A stretch of 64,000 nucleotides of DNA, from assembly GCF_001180245.1 (NCBI RefSeq), contig NZ_CVSV01000131.1:310001-374000 (forward strand). Direction: 5' to 3'. The DNA is from Prochlorococcus marinus. Lineage in GTDB: Bacteria; Cyanobacteriota; Cyanobacteriia; PCC-6307; Cyanobiaceae. Positions 43,867 to 52,073 of this stretch are shown here, piece by piece (the first letter of the stretch is position 1; each line of letters begins with the position of its first letter). The notes under the pieces are model-generated. The model saw nothing but the letters and a program-made list of their open reading frames with translations. It was not told the origin of the DNA and made no database searches. The position numbers and the translations under genes are program-made.

Positions 43867-44277
43867 TTATGCCCACGCTTGTTTTGATAAAGCTATGGCT
43901 GAAATTGTAAGTAAAGCAATAACTACAAATTTGTTACTCCAATTAATCATGAATGAACTGATTTTGTTGAAAGAAACTCTATTAGATGGAACAATCTTTT
44001 TTTTATTAATAAGATGATTTTCATTCTTTTCTAAGTAATTTAAATTTTTAATCTCATTTATTAATTTAGATTCGCAAGTTGAGAGTTTTTCTACTTGATT
44101 TAATAATTCAATATCTTCTGGACGTAATAAAGAATTTAATTCTTTAATTTGTCTTTCGTTTTTTATAAGAAATTCATTAACTATCTCATCTATCCCTAAA
44201 CCCTTCTTTATATTTAAAAGAATATCATCTCTTTCCCAGGATTTTTCAAGAGAATTTAAAATTTTATTTATGCTCAT
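43867..44277 (-). CDS. Tail-anchored hypothetical protein, 136 aa
   Basis: A charged helical body (residues 1-110; ILNSLEKSWERDDILLNIKK, GIDEIVNEFLIKNERQIKEL) and a single C-terminal membrane segment (KFVVIALLTISAIALSKQAW). It lies 35 bp upstream of the exonuclease gene on the same strand, so it may be co-transcribed with the repair operon. Family not recognised. Confidence 0.6.
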   Translation of the reverse strand: MSINKILNSLEKSWERDDILLNIKKGLGIDEIVNEFLIKNERQIKELNSLLRPEDIELLNQVEKLSTCESKLINEIKNLNYLEKNENHLINKKKIVPSNRVSFNKISSFMINWSNKFVVIALLTISAIALSKQAWA

Positions 44278-44360
44278 TTTAAGTATTTTTACTTATGATA
44301 AATTATTATTTTTTTCTTCTGTGGCTTATTTCTTTAAGTAATTAAAAAAATTATTTTTAT

Positions 44361-44642
44361 TTAAGATTTACGAATAAGTCTGTTAGCAAAATATTTTATC
44401 TTTAACTTTTCTACCATTTTTTTAGAACTACTTTTAGTTTTAACTTTATTTAAATTGATCACTTCATCTGACACATTTTTGCCCGTTTCAAAATAACTTT
44501 TAATTTTTTCTAATTCTTCTTTATTTAATCTTTTTGTAGCACCTTTTGCATTGATTCCAAGTTTCTTGCAGGCTAATAATATTCTATTACTTTCGACATT
44601 AAGATCTTTGGCAATACTGAAAATAGGTGTGTTGGTAGACAT
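44361..44642 (-). CDS. Stand-alone IF2_N-domain protein, 93 aa
   Basis: Residues 5-50 (IFSIAKDLNVESNRILLACK then KLGINAKGATKRLNKEELEK) match the small helical IF2_N domain that occurs at the N-terminus of translation initiation factor IF-2. The rest is a basic tail (KTKSSSKKMVEKLKIKYFAN). No GTPase part is present. It may bind ribosome, RNA or DNA; the role is unknown. Confidence 0.75.
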   Translation of the reverse strand: MSTNTPIFSIAKDLNVESNRILLACKKLGINAKGATKRLNKEELEKIKSYFETGKNVSDEVINLNKVKTKSSSKKMVEKLKIKYFANRLIRKS

Positions 44643-44737
44643 TATTTTCTTTACTATGAAATTTATTATTAATAGTATATTTATAAGTTAGAAATTAAAT
44701 ATATTTTTAATTATTGTTAATTTTAAAACTTTTTTAT

Positions 44738-46057
44738 TTAGGCTACTTCATCTTCAAAATTATTTAAATCATTAAATTTCTTCTTCATGGTTGGATTATT
44801 TCTAGTTAATTTCTTTACTGTCAAATCTTGAGATTTGCTGTCAGCAGATAAAAGATGTTTTTTTGAGAGAACTAAAGCCTCTTTAGTTTTTTGTAAATGT
44901 GTTATTGATTTATCAATTTCTGAAATTGCATCATTAAATCTATCCTGGGCAAGTGAAACATTTTTGCCAACTGCATTTTTGAATTGCTCAAGAGTACTTT
45001 CAAAATTAGTTATGTCAAAATTCTCACGTTTCATTAAATCAATTTGTGATTTGTATTTAAGGGTTTCCATAGATGCATTTCTTAGCAGAGAAATAATGGG
45101 CAAGAAAAATTGAGGTCTTATGACATACATTTTTGGGAATCTATGAGAAACATCTACTATGCCAGCATTATATAGTTCACTATCTGGTTCTAGAAGGGAT
45201 ACGAGAACTGCATATTCACAAGATTTTTGTCTTCTATCTTTATCTAATTCTTTTAAAAAATCTTCGTTTTTTCTTTTATTAGTTCCATTTAAACTTTCAT
45301 TCTTCATCTCAAACATTATGGATACGACTTCGGTTTTATTTTCATCAAATTCTCTAAATATATAGTCGCCTTTACTTCCTGAAGTGGCATCATTATCCTT
45401 TTCGAAATATGAGTTTTTAAATGCGGAGGCACGATTCAGATTAAATTGAGTTTCGCAATGGATTTCTAATGTTTCTCCTATCATCTTTGTAGATAATCTA
45501 GATTTCATTTCTCTTAACTCCTGAATAGTAAGGTCCCTTTCACTAATTTTGCTTTTAAATTTTTCTTCAATTAATTTTTCATTAATTGAATGTTCAAGCT
45601 TCATCTTTTCAATGGAATTTGTTAAAGATGAGTTTTCTTTTTCTAAATTAGTAACAGCTTCACTAATTTTGTTTTTTAAAGATAATTCTGAAATTAAAGA
45701 CTGGTTTTTAATTTCGTCTTTCAACTTGATTAATTCATTATTCAATTTATTAATTTTATTTGTTGCTTGATTTTTTAAATCATTAAGGGCATTTGTTTTC
45801 TTTTCTTCAGCTATTTTTAATTTAGATTCAAGAGCTTGGATCTCAGACTCTTTAATCTGATTCTGCTCTATTAACTGTATTTTTAACTCACGTTTTAAAA
45901 TTTCCAAAGCTTTTTTATTATCTTCTTCAGCCAAGATAAGTCTTTCTTTTATTTGTTTATTAAATTCTTCGTCTTTTATCTGAAGAAGTATTTCTTCAAA
46001 GCTGCTGGGATCAATTCGGAAAGTTTTGCCGCATGAAGGACATTTAATATCTTTCAT
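44738..46057 (-). CDS. DUF2130 coiled-coil protein, possible PD-(D/E)XK nuclease
   Basis: 439 residues. An N-terminal zinc-ribbon half (DIKCPSCGKTFRID) is followed by a long coiled coil (about residues 30-195, IQALESKLKIAEEKK). The globular DUF2130 domain follows (MIGETLEIHCETQFN to about 330). In it, SGSKGDYIFRE and SIMFEMKNES give a D...E-x-K spacing like PD-(D/E)XK nucleases; that reading is inference. It lies upstream of the repair operon on the same strand, separated by two small genes. Confidence 0.8.
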   Translation of the reverse strand: MKDIKCPSCGKTFRIDPSSFEEILLQIKDEEFNKQIKERLILAEEDNKKALEILKRELKIQLIEQNQIKESEIQALESKLKIAEEKKTNALNDLKNQATNKINKLNNELIKLKDEIKNQSLISELSLKNKISEAVTNLEKENSSLTNSIEKMKLEHSINEKLIEEKFKSKISERDLTIQELREMKSRLSTKMIGETLEIHCETQFNLNRASAFKNSYFEKDNDATSGSKGDYIFREFDENKTEVVSIMFEMKNESLNGTNKRKNEDFLKELDKDRRQKSCEYAVLVSLLEPDSELYNAGIVDVSHRFPKMYVIRPQFFLPIISLLRNASMETLKYKSQIDLMKRENFDITNFESTLEQFKNAVGKNVSLAQDRFNDAISEIDKSITHLQKTKEALVLSKKHLLSADSKSQDLTVKKLTRNNPTMKKKFNDLNNFEDEVA

Positions 46058-46188
46058 TTTTTAATTACAAAATTAATATTAGAAAGGATTTAATATTCGA
46101 ATTATGTAAAAAGAATATTATTCTTGACTAAGAATAAACAATGAACCAATATTATGCATTAAAAAATAAAGTAATTACTCAATAAAAG

Positions 46189-46557
46189 TTATATTAATCC
46201 TGATTCCTTAAGAATATTTATTTTATTTGCTAATTCTATATCTGCAGAAGATATTGAGCGGTCTAAAGTTTTGTGAGATGAAACTGTGTAACCACTGTCA
46301 TCAACAAATTCGTCTTCCCCATCTTTTAGATGGGCATTTTCATTTTTGAGATCTTTAAAATTATCCGACTTGAATATATTTGACTTGCTGATATTACTAT
46401 ATCCAAAATTCGCAATTCCTCTAGCATCTAAGGCTTCCTCAACTAATATTCCAACTACTTTAGATCTACTTATAGATTCGCTCTTGGATATTTCATCAAT
46501 AATTTCAAGTACTCTCTTTCTAGGAAGATATCCTATCCTTTTAACTTTATTTTCCAT
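46189..46557 (-). CDS. Ribbon-helix-helix-like hypothetical protein, 122 aa
   Basis: The N-terminal 46 residues (KRIGYLPRKRVLEIIDEISK, then SESISRSKVVGILVEEAL) have the strand-helix-turn-helix layout of CopG/Arc-type DNA-binding proteins. The rest is low-complexity, polar and repetitive in Ser/Asn/Lys (SNISKSNIFKSDNFKDLKNE). Two TTGACA-like sequences and a CAATATTG palindrome lie within 50 bp upstream on its strand. Confidence 0.55.
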   Translation of the reverse strand: MENKVKRIGYLPRKRVLEIIDEISKSESISRSKVVGILVEEALDARGIANFGYSNISKSNIFKSDNFKDLKNENAHLKDGEDEFVDDSGYTVSSHKTLDRSISSADIELANKINILKESGLI

Positions 46558-46786
46558 AAGTCTTTATATATGTCAATATTGTAACACTTCTGTCAAATCA
46601 ACGCAGATTTTGATTAATAGCACTTATGTATAAATTTAAATAGTAGGATTAAAGTATAATTTCAAAGAACATTCATCAAAAGTTAATTCTCAAACACTCA
46701 TGGGGATAGTTTTAAATGCTTCTTCTAATTACTTTTTCAGTTTGGTTCTGATTTTTGAAATTTTCTAAATTTAAATTTTAAATATT

Positions 46787-46990
46787 ATGAAAGATAAACT
46801 ATATGATAATGCTGATAGCTTTGCAATGTCATTTGATGAGGAATGGGAAAATGTTGATTGTGATGATATAAGATTAAAGATAAATAAGGTATTAGAACTT
46901 TTATCAGATCACCCTTTTTTGATATCTAATCCTGAAAATGCTAGAAAAATGGCAGAATTTAGGATATTTTCATTAAAAAAATTTCAATAA
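46787..46990 (+). CDS. Small acidic hypothetical protein, 67 aa
   Basis: 67 residues with an acidic N-half (DNADSFAMSFDEEWENVDCD) and a helical C-half (LLSDHPFLISNPENARKMAE). No signal or membrane part. The 230 bp upstream hold no visible gene. Family not recognised. Confidence 0.6.
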   Translation: MKDKLYDNADSFAMSFDEEWENVDCDDIRLKINKVLELLSDHPFLISNPENARKMAEFRIFSLKKFQ

Positions 46991-47047
46991 TTATTTTTAA
47001 ATTTTTTAAAGATAATTTTATTAAAATTAATTTTAATAACTTAAGAT

Positions 47048-47221
47048 TTAAATAGTTGGTGAATTAAAAAATCCCTTACTGTATAAAAATATTATTATGC
47101 CAATAATTGGACCTATCCCAAAAACAAAAAGTACTAATTTCGCAGAATTTTTTGTTTGACCTAATTTTTGATCTTTTAAATTTGAATTAGTTTGTTTTTT
47201 TTTAGATTTTTTCTTTTTCAT
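47048..47221 (-). CDS. Single-span membrane protein, 57 aa
   Basis: ATG at 47221: a very basic N-terminus (MKKKKSKKKQTNSNLKDQK) and one membrane span (LVLFVFGIGPIIGIIIFLY), so the N-terminus is cytoplasmic. The length is just under common ORF cut-offs. Family not recognised. Confidence 0.55.
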   Translation of the reverse strand: MKKKKSKKKQTNSNLKDQKLGQTKNSAKLVLFVFGIGPIIGIIIFLYSKGFFNSPTI

Positions 47222-47357
47222 GAAGGATATATTACTACAATTCGACTTTAAAAGGTTTTGATATGTTATTGGGTTTGAATAATTTTTTCAAATTGACAAA
47301 ACTTATATGGGAGTCAAAAAAGATCGTACTGTATAATATAAAGAACAAAAAGGAAAT

Positions 47358-47555
47358 ATGAGTGCAACTAAGAGAGAGGAAGTTTGTTCTCACCTTAGAT
47401 ATATAAGGTTAGAGCTTAGAGAGATGCATCAAATGCTCATCAAAGAAGATTTGTTGCCAGATCTTAATGAAGCAAAGGAAGTACTCGCTCAGCTTGATGC
47501 TTTATTGGATTTATTATCAGAAAAAAAAGTAAACAAGATAAAAAGTCAATTTTGA
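47358..47555 (+). CDS. Small helical hypothetical protein, 65 aa
   Basis: 65 residues, all-helical (CSHLRYIRLELREMHQMLIK, LNEAKEVLAQLDALLDLLSE). Upstream, TACTGTATAATATAAAG gives a good -10 box (TATAAT, 47334-47339) and AAAAGGAAATATG provides a ribosome site. Function unknown. Confidence 0.65.
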   Translation: MSATKREEVCSHLRYIRLELREMHQMLIKEDLLPDLNEAKEVLAQLDALLDLLSEKKVNKIKSQF

Positions 47556-47580
47556 GAGCTTTCAGTTAATTTGATTGTAT

Positions 47581-47775
47581 TTAAAGATAATTTGTAGCTG
47601 ATTCTATTTTTTTTCTATTGTCGTGCATTTGTTCTAATTTATTGTAAATTTCTTTAATTTGGATTTGTATTAGATCGGTCGAATGTATATTACTTAATGC
47701 ATCTAATGTTGATAGAAGGCTTTCTTTGGCTTCAATTAAATGTCTACATTCTTTACTGCCTGCTTCGTAGGACAT
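47581..47775 (-). CDS. Small coiled-coil hypothetical protein, 64 aa
   Basis: 64-residue helical protein (CRHLIEAKESLLSTLDALSN, IQIKEIYNKLEQMHDNRKKI). Similar in size and style to the convergent protein at 47358, whose stop lies 25 bp away. Function unknown. Confidence 0.6.
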   Translation of the reverse strand: MSYEAGSKECRHLIEAKESLLSTLDALSNIHSTDLIQIQIKEIYNKLEQMHDNRKKIESATNYL

Positions 47776-47918
47776 AGGACTATTATAAAGAAAATCATTA
47801 TCCTAAATATATTAAAAATTCTTCAGTATTGCTTGATACTCTTATTAAATCAACGCTTATTATTGTAATTTTCAATACAGAATAAGAAATTATTTTTACT
47901 AAGATTCAATAAAAACAA

Positions 47919-48101
47919 ATGCAAGAAAACTCCAACGATTATAAATTCTGTATTAAGTTGGCACTAGATAATGCAAAAAAAAGAATTAATTTATTAGATG
48001 ATTTTGATAAAAAGTGTGTTCTAGAAGAATATAAAGAATGGATTAATGATGGTTTAAATAAGCATTCGGTTTTACTACTAAGAGATGATCCGATTATCTA
48101 G
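47919..48101 (+). CDS. Small helical hypothetical protein, 60 aa
   Basis: 60 residues, charged and helical (DYKFCIKLALDNAKKRINLL, VLEEYKEWINDGLNKHSVLL) with no membrane part. Family not recognised. Confidence 0.55.
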   Translation: MQENSNDYKFCIKLALDNAKKRINLLDDFDKKCVLEEYKEWINDGLNKHSVLLLRDDPII

Positions 48102-48121
48102 GAAAGATGTGAAAATATTCT

Positions 48122-48217
48122 TTAATTCTTTGTACTAGAAGTAACCCTAAATAAAAAATAAAGACTTAAAATAAAAATCATTGAAAGAATATAAGTTAAT
48201 GATGAAACATTATCCAT
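48122..48217 (-). CDS. Single-span membrane peptide, 31 aa
   Basis: ATG at 48217: MDNVSS, a membrane span (LTYILSMIFILSLYFLF) and a polar end (RVTSSTKN). Clean membrane-peptide layout, moderate confidence. Confidence 0.4.
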   Translation of the reverse strand: MDNVSSLTYILSMIFILSLYFLFRVTSSTKN

Positions 48218-48276
48218 ATCTGTATTAATTAAAAAATTTATTTAACTATAGCAGTTAAGTTAAATAAGACCTGAAT

Positions 48277-48405
48277 TCAGTTTTCTTTGAAAAGTAAAAG
48301 AATAAATTTATTCAAATTTTCTTTTTCTAAAAATATTTTTTTCTTCTTATAGGTCTTTAATTTCTTAAAAATTAAATCAACTAAATGTTCTGATTTAGGA
48401 TTCAT
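48277..48405 (-). CDS. Small basic peptide, 42 aa
   Basis: ATG at 48405, 42 codons, very Lys-rich (LIFKKLKTYKKKKIFLEKEN). It lies 10 bp downstream of the lipoprotein gene's stop on the same strand. Not recognised; coding uncertain in such AT-rich DNA. Confidence 0.4.
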   Translation of the reverse strand: MNPKSEHLVDLIFKKLKTYKKKKIFLEKENLNKFILLLFKEN

Positions 48406-48414
48406 AAATTAAGT

Positions 48415-48765
48415 TTATTTTTCCAATAAATAAATTTTCTCTTCACCTATTTTATCTGGTTTTGTTATTTTACATCCTTTATCTTTTTCCATATTGCAAT
48501 CTTTTGTGGCAGGAACGGATTTCCAGGTACAAATTTTTTCTTTGGATTCTTCTTTTAAAATATTCCATCCATCATCTAAGTATTCTGAAATACCATCCTC
48601 TCCACAAGAAAAATTTATTTCCATTCTTTTCTTTTCTGAATTAGGATTATCCTCAATATTTTTTTCCAAATTGTTTGTGGGATAATCTTTATTAGTAGAT
48701 GTCCTACAAGAAATTAAGAAAATTGCGATTAGAATTAAAGTAGGAACTTGTTTTATTATTTTCAT
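48415..48765 (-). CDS. Putative lipoprotein, 116 aa
   Basis: N-terminal signal with a lipobox-like LISC (residues 2-20, ILIAIFLISCR), so the mature protein would be lipid-anchored at Cys20. The mature part has Asn/Lys-rich linker sequence and four further cysteines (FSCGEDG, ICTWKSV, DCNMEKDKGC). Function unknown. Confidence 0.65.
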   Translation of the reverse strand: MKIIKQVPTLILIAIFLISCRTSTNKDYPTNNLEKNIEDNPNSEKKRMEINFSCGEDGISEYLDDGWNILKEESKEKICTWKSVPATKDCNMEKDKGCKITKPDKIGEEKIYLLEK

Positions 48766-48806
48766 TTTTTTAGCTTTTGATGATTCTAAATTATTTAAAT
48801 TATAGT

Positions 48807-48983
48807 TTATTTTGATTCTATTAATTTTAATAGTTTATCCATTTTATCCATCAAGTCTTTTACATCACCTGGCTTCGGTAATATTAATTCTTCTGTAACT
48901 TCTAAATGCATTTTCTTTAAGTTTTGCCTTAAATCTTTTAAATACATTTTTACGTTTTCTTTCTTTAGTTTTACGTCAGTCAT
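48807..48983 (-). CDS. Small helical protein, 58 aa
   Basis: ATG at 48983, 58 codons: amphipathic helix (LKKENVKMYLKDLRQNLKKM), a Pro-Gly turn (LPKPGD) and a second helix (VKDLMDKMDKLLKLIESK). A coherent two-helix design, hence moderate coding confidence. Confidence 0.55.
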   Translation of the reverse strand: MTDVKLKKENVKMYLKDLRQNLKKMHLEVTEELILPKPGDVKDLMDKMDKLLKLIESK

Positions 48984-49064
48984 AGGAATAAAATTTAAAC
49001 TTTATTAAACTTAAACTTACTATCATAATATTGAGATGCTTATTTATAGAGAATAATTCAAAAT

Positions 49065-49511
49065 TTAATTTTTTAAATTTTCTATTTCATAGATTTCTTC
49101 GCCACCATAACAAAAATTTGTAGATAACATTTTTATTTCTCTATTATTAATTCCGATTATATTTTTATTTTTAATAATATAATTTTTAGCAATCGCTTCA
49201 CAATCTAATTTATTTTTTGCATGTTTAATAACTGGATAAAAATATGCCAATGTAGTAATTACAAAGAAAAAAATTATTATTGATTTTTTTTCATTTTTAA
49301 TAAATTCTTTAGATGTTTTTTTTGTTTTTAATATTTTTATTAGCAATCTATCTGGTAATCCTATTTGAACAAATAATAACTCTACCCACCATGGAAGGTC
49401 CTTATCTTTCTTTTTCTTTAAGTTTGAGGAAGTATTCATTGTCTTGGCTTCATAGTTACGCTTTTTCAGTTCTTTAGAATTAGTTGTTTCTTTATTATTC
49501 ATATCATCCAA
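49065..49511 (-). CDS. Hypothetical membrane protein, 148 aa
   Basis: A basic, disordered N-terminus (about 35 residues) leads into LPWWVELLFVQIGLPDRLLI, then one clear membrane span (SIIIFFFVITTLAYFYPVI, about residues 77-95). A C-terminal part with two cysteines (LDCEAIAKN, NFCYGGEE) follows. The end resembles the C-terminus of the 85-residue protein at 20600 in style. Family not recognised. Confidence 0.6.
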   Translation of the reverse strand: MDDMNNKETTNSKELKKRNYEAKTMNTSSNLKKKKDKDLPWWVELLFVQIGLPDRLLIKILKTKKTSKEFIKNEKKSIIIFFFVITTLAYFYPVIKHAKNKLDCEAIAKNYIIKNKNIIGINNREIKMLSTNFCYGGEEIYEIENLKN

Positions 49512-49629
49512 TTATTTTTTGGAATGTAGAGGTTTTATTTTGATTTGGAAACTATATCTTTATTTTATAAGTTTTAATTTAATTTATCTATGAATTTGAG
49601 TATTGTTAAGATGTATTTAGAAACTTTAA

Positions 49630-49899
49630 ATGGCAAAAAAAAGAAGGAAGTTAAATAAAGATTTTGAGAGAAAAATATATTCATCAAAAAAAAATGTCGA
49701 ATTAGTACTGGCAAAAATCTATGATATCGATGATGAAGACATACAAAAAGAATATATGAGCGCCTTTAATAAAGTGGTTTACTTATATGATGAATTAAAA
49801 GAAGATTACGAACGAAAAGGATTTTCTGATAATTCTGAAGAACTTCTCACAAGCTATAAAAATGCATTTAATATTTTTGAATCAGAATTTGAAATTTAA
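49630..49899 (+). CDS. Small helical hypothetical protein, 89 aa
   Basis: 89 residues: basic N-terminus (AKKRRKLNKDFERKIYSSKK) and acidic helices (DIDDEDIQKEYMSAFNKVV, LLTSYKNAFNIFESEFEI). No membrane part. Function unknown. Confidence 0.6.
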   Translation: MAKKRRKLNKDFERKIYSSKKNVELVLAKIYDIDDEDIQKEYMSAFNKVVYLYDELKEDYERKGFSDNSEELLTSYKNAFNIFESEFEI

Positions 49900-49912
49900 A
49901 TTCAATTTCTAC

Positions 49913-50119
49913 TTACCGTTTGTAAGTGGTCACAGGTATTTCAATTAGCTTTCCTTTTTGGAGATCAGATCTTTTCTCTTGCAAATTTTTGATACATAAA
50001 GATACTCTTTTCTCCTTTGCGCAAAATCTTTTTATTTGGTAATCAGTAAGTGATAATGATTTCTTACTAAATGAAAAAAAGGCCAATAAAAATATAAAAA
50101 AATTTAATACTAATTTCAT
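49913..50119 (-). CDS. Small secreted protein, 68 aa
   Basis: Signal peptide residues 1-23 (KLVLNFFIFLLAFFSFSKKS). The mature part is short and basic with two cysteines (KRFCAKEKRVSLCIKNL), probably a disulphide in the periplasm. It converges on the gene at 49630. Function unknown. Confidence 0.6.
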   Translation of the reverse strand: MKLVLNFFIFLLAFFSFSKKSLSLTDYQIKRFCAKEKRVSLCIKNLQEKRSDLQKGKLIEIPVTTYKR

Positions 50120-50159
50120 TTGTTCTCTCCTAACTATTTTCTAATACCCTTTAATTTAA

Positions 50160-50438
50160 TTACTTTTCATTATAAAGATCTATGATTTCTTTCAATTCAT
50201 CTTTACTTAACTCTGTTGAAATAAAAACTTCTTGCGCTGTATTACCCTTTCTTGCGATTGCTTTATATCCGTTTATTGTTTTCACTGACAATCTAATTAT
50301 CAATTTAGAGGATCTTCCCCTGGCTCTTGAAATAACAGCTGGAGTTATTGTCTTGATATTATTTTCCAGTGCTAATTTTTGAAGTATTGGAATTAGACCT
50401 TCTATATTTGTACTATGATTTAAAACTAACCTTCCCAA
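50160..50438 (-). CDS. DUF2103 predicted metal-binding protein
   Basis: 92 residues with the DUF2103 pattern GRLVLNHSTNIEGLIPIL, TITPAVISRARGRSSKLIIR, GYKAIARKGNTAQEVFISTE. Family members are predicted metal-binding proteins common in cyanobacteria and archaea. It is divergent from petN. Function unknown. Confidence 0.8.
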   Translation of the reverse strand: MGRLVLNHSTNIEGLIPILQKLALENNIKTITPAVISRARGRSSKLIIRLSVKTINGYKAIARKGNTAQEVFISTELSKDELKEIIDLYNEK

Positions 50439-50554
50439 TTTAATTTTATTATAATTCTATTGGGAAAATTTTGTTTCTGAGAAATTAACTTTAGCTTTAA
50501 AATGATTAAAAAATTTTGAAGTTCTGTTATATTTATAAAAACGATTAAATTCTA

Positions 50555-50656
50555 ATGATCTTTCAAATAGGCTGGGCAGCATTGGCTGCTATTTTTACTT
50601 TTTCAATTGCCATGGTTGTTTGGGGAAGAAATGGGGACGGATCCATTGATATATGA
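50555..50656 (+). CDS. petN: Cytochrome b6-f complex subunit VIII
   Basis: 33 residues: [20 protein letters not shown] then [10 protein letters not shown]. PetN is a single-helix core subunit of the thylakoid b6f complex. The hydrophobic span and WGR ending are diagnostic. Its TGA overlaps the ATG of the next 46-codon ORF (ATGA). Confidence 0.93.
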
Positions 50657-50793
50657 TTTCATTTTCAACTTATGGAGTCTATTTAAGTAACTTTCTTATC
50701 TTAACATCGTTTGTTTTACTCATATTCATAACATTAGCTGTAATTTATATATCCTATGTCTCTTGGAAAGATAAAAAAAGGTTAAAAAAATAG
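50653..50793 (+). CDS. 46-aa membrane peptide coupled to petN
   Basis: ATG overlaps the petN stop by 4 bp. One long membrane span ([20 protein letters not shown]) flanked by a polar N-terminus and a basic end ([10 protein letters not shown]). Because of the coupling it could be made together with the b6f complex; that is inference. It converges on thf1 4 bp away. Confidence 0.6.
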
Positions 50794-50796
50794 TTA

Positions 50797-51405
50797 TTAT
50801 TTTTTTTGGTTTTTCTTATCCTTGACTCTGAGCTCTTCAATTAATTCTTTTGCCTGTTCCATTTTTGATATGCTGCTTTTGTAGATTCCAATATCTTTTT
50901 CTGCTTTATTAGCAGACAAGCTTAACTCCTCAAAAATATCAGAGGTCATTTTATTTTTATCTGATTCATCTTTCTCTTTGAAGTCTTGGGAGTTTGAAAT
51001 TAATATATATATCCCTAAGTTCAAAATCCTTGAAGGATAAAGTTTAGAATTACTTTTTTCTACTAATAATTTTAAGATATCTTTAGATGTTTTATCCTTT
51101 AACTCTTTTTGAGACTTTTTAGATATTTCATTAATTTCCTTCGCCTCAAAATTTGTAGAATTGCATAAAGATTCAAAAAGTAGATCCAAGTGTTTTTCAG
51201 GTTGATATCCTTTCATTAATTCTTTGAATGTTTCGGTGAGGCCGACACAAAAGAGATAATCTTGCGTAAATTCATTTTGATGGTTCAAAAGATTAAGTTC
51301 GACAAGCATTTCATCAACTATTCTTTTATATAAACCTGGAATGACGTAAGGAAATTTTTCATGAAATAACTTTTTGCTATCTGAAACAGTCAATTTTTCT
51401 TTCAA
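50797..51405 (-). CDS. thf1: Thylakoid formation protein Thf1 (Psb29)
   Basis: 202 residues. N-terminal TVSDSKKLFHEKFPYVIPGLYKR and DEMLVELNLLN match the Thf1/Psb29 family; a C-terminal coiled coil (ISKMEQAKELIEELRVKDKK) is typical. Thf1 assists photosystem II/FtsH function and thylakoid biogenesis. Notably ftsH lies just beyond the adjacent clpP gene. Confidence 0.94.
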   Translation of the reverse strand: MKEKLTVSDSKKLFHEKFPYVIPGLYKRIVDEMLVELNLLNHQNEFTQDYLFCVGLTETFKELMKGYQPEKHLDLLFESLCNSTNFEAKEINEISKKSQKELKDKTSKDILKLLVEKSNSKLYPSRILNLGIYILISNSQDFKEKDESDKNKMTSDIFEELSLSANKAEKDIGIYKSSISKMEQAKELIEELRVKDKKNQKK

Positions 51406-51485
51406 TTTTTTATATGTAAACCTTAATAAGGTTAGCGTATGTTGACTCCATATCGTTAATATCTAATAAACAGATAAATATTATT

Positions 51486-52073
51486 ATGATCCCTTTAGTT
51501 TTAGAAGAATCGGGCGGTAGTGAAAGAGTCTTTGATATTTATTCGAGACTATTAAGAGAGAGAATAATCTTTTTGGGAGAACAAGTTACTAGTGAAACTG
51601 CTAATAGAATTGTTGCTCAATTATTGTTCCTCGAGGCAGAGGATCCAGATAAGGACATTTATATGTACATAAATTCACCTGGCGGATCCGTATATGACGG
51701 ATTGGGTATCTTTGACACAATGCAACATGTAAGGCCTGACATACATACAGTTTGTGTTGGCTTAGCAGCTAGTATGGGCGCATTTTTGCTTGCGGCAGGT
51801 ACTAAAGGTAAAAGAAGCAGCCTTAGACATTCAAGAATAATGATTCATCAACCACTTGGAGGTGCTAGAGGGCAAGCCAGTGATATAAGAATTCAAGCAG
51901 ATGAAATTTTGTTCTTAAAAGAACGACTAAATACTGAATTATCAGAAAGAACTGGAAAGGATTATGACACTATAAAAGAAGATACTGATAGGGATTTTTA
52001 TATGTCCCCAAACGAAGCTGTTGAGTACGGTTTAATTGATTTAGTATTAGATAAGAAACCAATAAAAGTTTAG
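51486..52073 (+). CDS. clpP: ATP-dependent Clp protease proteolytic subunit
   Basis: 195 residues with catalytic Ser in [15 protein letters not shown], His in [10 protein letters not shown] and Asp in the DTDRDFYMS region, so it is an active ClpP and not ClpR. It is not next to clpX (as cyanobacterial clpP2 is) or clpR (as clpP3 is), so it is probably the remaining paralogue. Its stop overlaps the convergent ftsH stop by 4 bp. Confidence 0.94.
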   Translation: MIPLVLEESGGSERVFDIYSRLLRERIIFLGEQVTSETANRIVAQLLFLEAEDPDKDIYMYINSPGGSVYDGLGIFDTMQHVRPDIHTVCVGLAASMGAFLLAAGTKGKRSSLRHSRIMIHQPLGGARGQASDIRIQADEILFLKERLNTELSERTGKDYDTIKEDTDRDFYMSPNEAVEYGLIDLVLDKKPIKV

